From contig JBLXFD010000019.1 in assembly GCA_048262455.1 (NCBI GenBank), positions 11,127 through 75,126 of the forward strand: DNA of 64,000 nucleotides. Reading direction: 5' to 3'. The stretch comes from Psychromarinibacter sp048262455 (lineage in GTDB: Bacteria; Pseudomonadota; Alphaproteobacteria; Rhodobacterales; Rhodobacteraceae). Under the pieces are notes generated by a model. The model was not told the DNA's origin, ran no database searches, and saw nothing but the letters and a program-made list of their open reading frames with translations. Shown piece by piece: positions 60,342 through 64,000 of this stretch. The position numbers and the translations under genes were made by a program. The number at the start of each line of letters is the position of its first letter. Position 1 is the stretch's first letter.

Positions 60342-61394
60342 TCAGGCCTGCCCCGGCAGCGCGAAGGCATCGCGGGCGATCTGCCGCTCTTCCTCGGCGG
60401 GGATGACGTGCTGGGGCAGCGGACCGAGGAAGGCCAGCCCCTCGCCGATGCGGCGGCGGATCTCCGGCGCGTTCTCTCCCACGCCGCCGGTGAAGGCCAG
60501 CGCGTCCACCCCGCCCATCGCCGCCACCAGCGCCCCGGCCTGCCGCACCACGTGGTGCACGAAGTGGTCCACCGCGAAGCGCGCCTCGGCGTCCTTGCGC
60601 GCCAGCAGCGCCCGCATGTCGCCGGTGCCGGCCAGCCCGGAAAGGCCCGATTCGTGGTTCAGCAGCCGCGCCGCTTCGTCGGGCCCGAGGTCCCGCGCCA
60701 GCCGCAGCACCGCCATGCCGTCGATGTCGCCGCAGCGGCTGGCCATGGGCGGGCCGGAAAGCGGCGAGTAGCCCATGGTGGTGGCGACAGAGCGGCCTTC
60801 CCGGATCGCGCAAAGACTGACCCCCGCGCCCATGTGCAGCGCCAGCAGCCGGGGCGGCAGGTCCGCTCCCATCCGCGCCACCAGCCCGGCGTAGCTGAGC
60901 CCGTGGAACCCGTAGCGCCGCACCCCCTTCGCGCGCCATTCCGGCGGCAGGGCATAGGCGGTCTCCACCTCCGGCTGCCCGGCGTGGAAGGCGGTGTCGA
61001 AACTGGCGCATTGCGGCAGGTCCGGCCGCGCCGCCGCCAGCGCGCGGATCGCGGCGAGGCCGGGAGGATTGTGCAGCGGGGCAAGGGGGATGCAGGCCTC
61101 GATCCGCGCCAGCACCTCGGGTGTCAGCCGCGCCGGGGCAGTCAGGGTCTCGCCGCCATGGACGATGCGGTGTGCGGCGGCGGTAACGGGGCCCACCCGC
61201 TCCAGCACCGGCAGCAGCGCCCCCAGCGCGGCGGCGTGGTCCGGGGCGGCGACGGGCTGCGCGCCCTGCGCCGTCTCCAGCCGCGGCGCGGGGCGGCCGA
61301 TGCCGGTGACACGGGCGGCGCAAAGCTCCGTCAGGTCAGACCGGAACAGCGCCGCCTTGATCGACGAGGACCCGGTGTTGACGACCAGCAGCAC
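60342..61394 (-). CDS. ackA: acetate kinase, short form
   Basis: Interconverts acetyl phosphate and ADP with acetate and ATP, 350 residues against the usual 390-400. Catalytic residues are kept: N6 (VNTGSSSIK), R76 (HRIVHGGE), H108 (APLHNPP), D133 (SFDTAFH), H164 (YGFHGLSY), R220 (ASRCGDID) and the C-terminal Glu pair in AEEERQIARDAF. The shortening comes from small deletions between these blocks. It follows xsc after 12 bases and so can cash in acetyl phosphate made by Xsc. Confidence 0.93.
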   Translation of the reverse strand: MLLVVNTGSSSIKAALFRSDLTELCAARVTGIGRPAPRLETAQGAQPVAAPDHAAALGALLPVLERVGPVTAAAHRIVHGGETLTAPARLTPEVLARIEACIPLAPLHNPPGLAAIRALAAARPDLPQCASFDTAFHAGQPEVETAYALPPEWRAKGVRRYGFHGLSYAGLVARMGADLPPRLLALHMGAGVSLCAIREGRSVATTMGYSPLSGPPMASRCGDIDGMAVLRLARDLGPDEAARLLNHESGLSGLAGTGDMRALLARKDAEARFAVDHFVHHVVRQAGALVAAMGGVDALAFTGGVGENAPEIRRRIGEGLAFLGPLPQHVIPAEEERQIARDAFALPGQA

Positions 61395-61406
61395 CGGCGG
61401 GCGGGC

Positions 61407-63179
61407 TCAGGCGGGGGTGCGCATGTCGGCGGGGTCGATGCCCGCCACCTCCACCGGTTTCTTCATGGCGTCGCGGCGGAAGGGCTCTCCCAGTTCCTGG
61501 TTGATCATCGCCTCGATCAGCGTGGTGATCCCCTGCTCCATCTGGTCGCGCACCGCCTGGTTCAGCGCCATGGTCAGCTCGTCCATGGTGCGCGCCACCA
61601 CGCCCTTCAGCCCGCAGGCCTCGGCCAGTTTCGCGTAGGAGACCCCCTCGCCCAGCTCGGTCCCGACGAAGTTGTCGTCGTACCAGAGGGTGGAGTTCCG
61701 CTTTTCCGCGCCCCACTGGTAGTTGCGGAAGACGATCTGCGTCACCGCCGGCCACTCGGGCCGGCCGATGGCGGTGAGTTCGGTGACCGCGATGCCGAAG
61801 GCGCCGTCGCCGGAGAAGCCGACCACCGGCGTGTCCGGGCAGGCGATCTTGGCGCCCACCACCGCGGGCAACCCGTAGCCGCAGGGGCCGAAAAGCCCGG
61901 GCGACAGGTACTTCCGCCCCGCGTCGAAGGTGGGATAGGCGTTGCCGATGGCGCAGTTGTTGCCGATGTCGGACGAGATGATCGCCTCGCGCGGCAGCGC
62001 CGCCTGGATCGCCCGCCAAGCCATGCGCGGGCTCATCCAGTCTGGCTTGGCGTCCCGGGCGCGCTGGTTCCAGGTGGTGCCGGGGTCGTCCTCCTCGTGG
62101 TCCATCGAGGACAGTTCCTGCGCCCAGGCCGACTTGGTCTGCGCGACGGTGTTCTCGCGATCCTTGCGCCCCGCGTCGCCGGCGCCCTCCGGCAGCCGGT
62201 CCAGCAGGGCGCGCGCCACCTTGCCCGCGTCGCCGACGATCCCGACAGAGACCTTCTTGGTCAGCCCGATCCGGTCCGGGTTCAGGTCCACCTGGATGAT
62301 CTGCGCGTCCTTGGGCCAGTAGTCGATGCCGTATCCCGGCAGCGTCGAGAAGGGGTTCAGACGCGTGCCCAGCGCCAGCACCACGTCGGCGCGGGCGATC
62401 AGTTCCATCGCCGCCTTGGATCCGTTGTAGCCGAGCGGCCCGGCGAACAGCGGGTGGGCGCCGGGGAAGGCGTCGTTGTGCTGGTAGCCGACGCAGACCG
62501 GGGCCGAGAGCCGTTCGGCCAGGGTCACGGTGTCGTCGATGGCACCCGCCAGCACCACGCCCGCGCCGTTCAGCATCACGGGGAAGCGGGCGCTGCCCAG
62601 CAGTTCGGCCGCACGGTCCAGCGCCGCCTCGCCGCCGGCCGGGCGCTCGAACTCCACCGGCTCGGGCAGGTCGATGTCGATCACCTGGGTCCAGACGTCG
62701 CGGGGGATGTTGATCTGCGCCGGGGCGCTGGCGCGGCGGGCGTTGACGATCACGCGGTTCAGCACCTCGGCGATCCGCAGCGGGTCGCGCACTTCCTCCT
62801 GGTAGGCGACCATGTCGCGGAAGGCGGCCATCTGCTCCACCTCCTGGAACCCGCCCTGCCCGATGGTCCGGTTCGCCGCCTGCGGGGTTACCAGCAGCAG
62901 CGGCGTGTGGTTCCAGTAGGCGGTTTTCACCGCGGTGACGAAGTTGGTGATACCGGGGCCGTTCTGGGCGATCATCATGCACATGCGCCCCGAGGCGCGG
63001 GTATAGCCGTCGGCCATCATCCCGCCGGAACCCTCGTGGGCGCAGTCCCAGAACCGGATGCCGGCCTTCGGAAACAGGTCAGAGATCGGCATGAAGGCCG
63101 AGCCGATGATGCCGAAGGCATCGGCGATGCCGTGGCGTTGAAGCACCTTCACGAAGGCTTCCTCGGTGGTCATCCTCAT
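61407..63179 (-). CDS. xsc: sulfoacetaldehyde acetyltransferase
   Basis: Thiamine-diphosphate enzyme, 590 residues, that splits sulfoacetaldehyde with phosphate into sulfite and acetyl phosphate, the key step of taurine dissimilation. It opens MTTEEAFVKVLQRHGIADAFGIIGSAFMPISDLFP, specific to Xsc. The TPP-binding motif is GFSGDGAFGIAVTEL to FRNYQWG. A GGAGG site lies 7 bases before ATG 63179. No tauABC, tpa or pta is visible in the window. Confidence 0.96.
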   Translation of the reverse strand: MRMTTEEAFVKVLQRHGIADAFGIIGSAFMPISDLFPKAGIRFWDCAHEGSGGMMADGYTRASGRMCMMIAQNGPGITNFVTAVKTAYWNHTPLLLVTPQAANRTIGQGGFQEVEQMAAFRDMVAYQEEVRDPLRIAEVLNRVIVNARRASAPAQINIPRDVWTQVIDIDLPEPVEFERPAGGEAALDRAAELLGSARFPVMLNGAGVVLAGAIDDTVTLAERLSAPVCVGYQHNDAFPGAHPLFAGPLGYNGSKAAMELIARADVVLALGTRLNPFSTLPGYGIDYWPKDAQIIQVDLNPDRIGLTKKVSVGIVGDAGKVARALLDRLPEGAGDAGRKDRENTVAQTKSAWAQELSSMDHEEDDPGTTWNQRARDAKPDWMSPRMAWRAIQAALPREAIISSDIGNNCAIGNAYPTFDAGRKYLSPGLFGPCGYGLPAVVGAKIACPDTPVVGFSGDGAFGIAVTELTAIGRPEWPAVTQIVFRNYQWGAEKRNSTLWYDDNFVGTELGEGVSYAKLAEACGLKGVVARTMDELTMALNQAVRDQMEQGITTLIEAMINQELGEPFRRDAMKKPVEVAGIDPADMRTPA

Positions 63180-63352
63180 CGCGGTTCCTCCCTGCGCGGC
63201 CTCGGCTCACGAAAGGCGGCGCGGGCTGTCCTGTCAAGCATGGCGCCGGGGCAGGCCGGGAAAAACGGCTCGCGCCCGGCGCGGGGGCTGGCATAGAGGA
63301 AGGGCGCGGGATCCCCCCCGCCACCTTCCCTGCGACGGAGCCCGCACCGGCC

Positions 63353-63991
63353 ATGTCCCGCCCCCCTGCCCCGCGCCGCCCCGGCGACGCCATCCGCCGC
63401 CGCCTGCCCGCCGCCGATGTGCCGGGCCTGCCGGGGCTGCGGATGCACCTGGCGGGACCGGGCAGCCGGCTGTCGGCGCTGGCGGGGGACCGCCCACCCT
63501 ACTGGGGCTACGCCTGGGCCGGCGGGCTGGCGCTGGCGCGGTACGTCGCGGCCCGTCCCGGACTGGTGGCGGGCCGCGAGGTGGTGGACCTGGGCGCGGG
63601 CGGCGGTGTGGCGACGCTGGCGGCGGCGCGGGCCGGTGCGGCGGTGCTGGCGGCAGAGACCGACCCCATGGGCCGCGCTGCGCTGCGGGCGAACCTGGCG
63701 CTGAACGGGCTGCACGCGCGGGTGACGGCGCGAGACCTGACGGCGGGGCCGGCGCTGGCGGGGCGGCTGATCCTGGCGGGGGATGTGTTCTACGAGGCAG
63801 GGCTCGCGGCGCGGGTGCTGGCCTGGCTGGAGCTTTGCGAGGCGGCGGGCAGCGAGGTGCTGGTGGGCGACCCTTTTCGCGCGCCGTTGCCGCTGGACCG
63901 GCTGGAGCTGCTGTCGCGCGAGGCGCGGCGCGGCCCCGGCGCGGCGCGGCCGGTAACCGCGGGGGTGTTCCGTCTGCGCCCGCGGGGCTGA
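63353..63991 (+). CDS. class I SAM-dependent methyltransferase, METTL20/ETFB-KMT-like
   Basis: 212 residues. PPYWGYAWAGGLALARYV precedes SAM motif I VVDLGAGGGVATLAAARAG; ETDPMGRAALRANLALNG is motif II and GDVFYEAGLA motif IV. The W-x-YAWAGG and D-x-F-Y-E features match bacterial homologues of the methyltransferase that modifies lysines of the electron-transfer flavoprotein beta subunit. It is divergent from xsc. The target protein is inferred. Confidence 0.82.
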   Translation: MSRPPAPRRPGDAIRRRLPAADVPGLPGLRMHLAGPGSRLSALAGDRPPYWGYAWAGGLALARYVAARPGLVAGREVVDLGAGGGVATLAAARAGAAVLAAETDPMGRAALRANLALNGLHARVTARDLTAGPALAGRLILAGDVFYEAGLAARVLAWLELCEAAGSEVLVGDPFRAPLPLDRLELLSREARRGPGAARPVTAGVFRLRPRG

Positions 63992-64000
63992 AGGACGGAG

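Overview
The window is a GC-rich stretch of an alphaproteobacterial chromosome, most likely Rhodobacteraceae/roseobacter-type. The gene order aroA-cmk-rpsA-ihfB-lapA-trpF, the urea ABC transporter beside urease, several TRAP and ABC importers, a sulfoacetaldehyde acetyltransferase and a CP4-like EPSP synthase all fit that group. I saw no tRNA, rRNA, CRISPR array, insertion sequence or phage gene.

Layout: (1) 1-2635, the end of a LivF-type ABC ATPase, a CYP199A-like cytochrome P450, its 2Fe-2S ferredoxin and a MarR regulator: probably uptake and oxidation of a para-substituted aromatic acid. (2) 2664-13912, two divergent nitrogen units, urtABCDE (urea import) and ureDABCEFG (urease and its nickel chaperones). 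(3) 13905-22165, a 46-codon stub of a lost TRAP permease, then an eight-gene operon: IclR regulator, two proteins I do not recognise, an M19 dipeptidase and a polyamine-type ABC importer. (4) 22485-25208, a compact periplasmic unit (two tiny membrane proteins, cytochrome c, DUF411 protein, Tat-exported BNR propeller, small Cys-containing exported protein), probably copper handling. (5) 25294-30116, a TRAP importer with PdxA2 and a divergent GntR regulator that has a clear candidate operator. (6) 30121-44437, housekeeping genes (xseA, DJ-1/PfpI, purD, trpB, trpF, lapA-like, ihfB, rpsA, cmk, aroA, trmB) with two guests: a tannase-like esterase lying antisense between trpF and trpB, and an aldo/keto reductase between cmk and rpsA. 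(7) 44471-46766, thioesterase, IclR regulator and an ACAD10-type phosphotransferase. (8) 46943-60224, an exopolysaccharide locus: initiating sugar transferase, deacetylase, glycosyltransferases, sulfotransferase, Wzz, Wzy and two acyltransferase-like proteins. (9) 60342-63991, ackA-xsc (taurine/sulfoacetaldehyde dissimilation) and a METTL20-like methyltransferase.

Recurring design: operons are tightly packed with 1-4 base start/stop overlaps (ATGA, GTGA, TTGA, TGATG). Each of the three complete importers has a perfect stem-loop without a T-tract just after its substrate-binding-protein gene (urtA, the polyamine-type SBP, the TRAP SBP), which fits higher expression of the binding protein. Two copies of a hairpin of the form GGCGGGS-TTCA-SCCCGCC and longer intergenic palindromes point to a dispersed repeat family.

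The best candidates for undescribed biology are the IclR/dipeptidase/ABC operon with its two unknown proteins, the small-membrane-protein copper unit, and the polysaccharide locus with its sulfotransferase and fused sugar transferase. All functions are inferred by reading the translated sequence; no database search was run.
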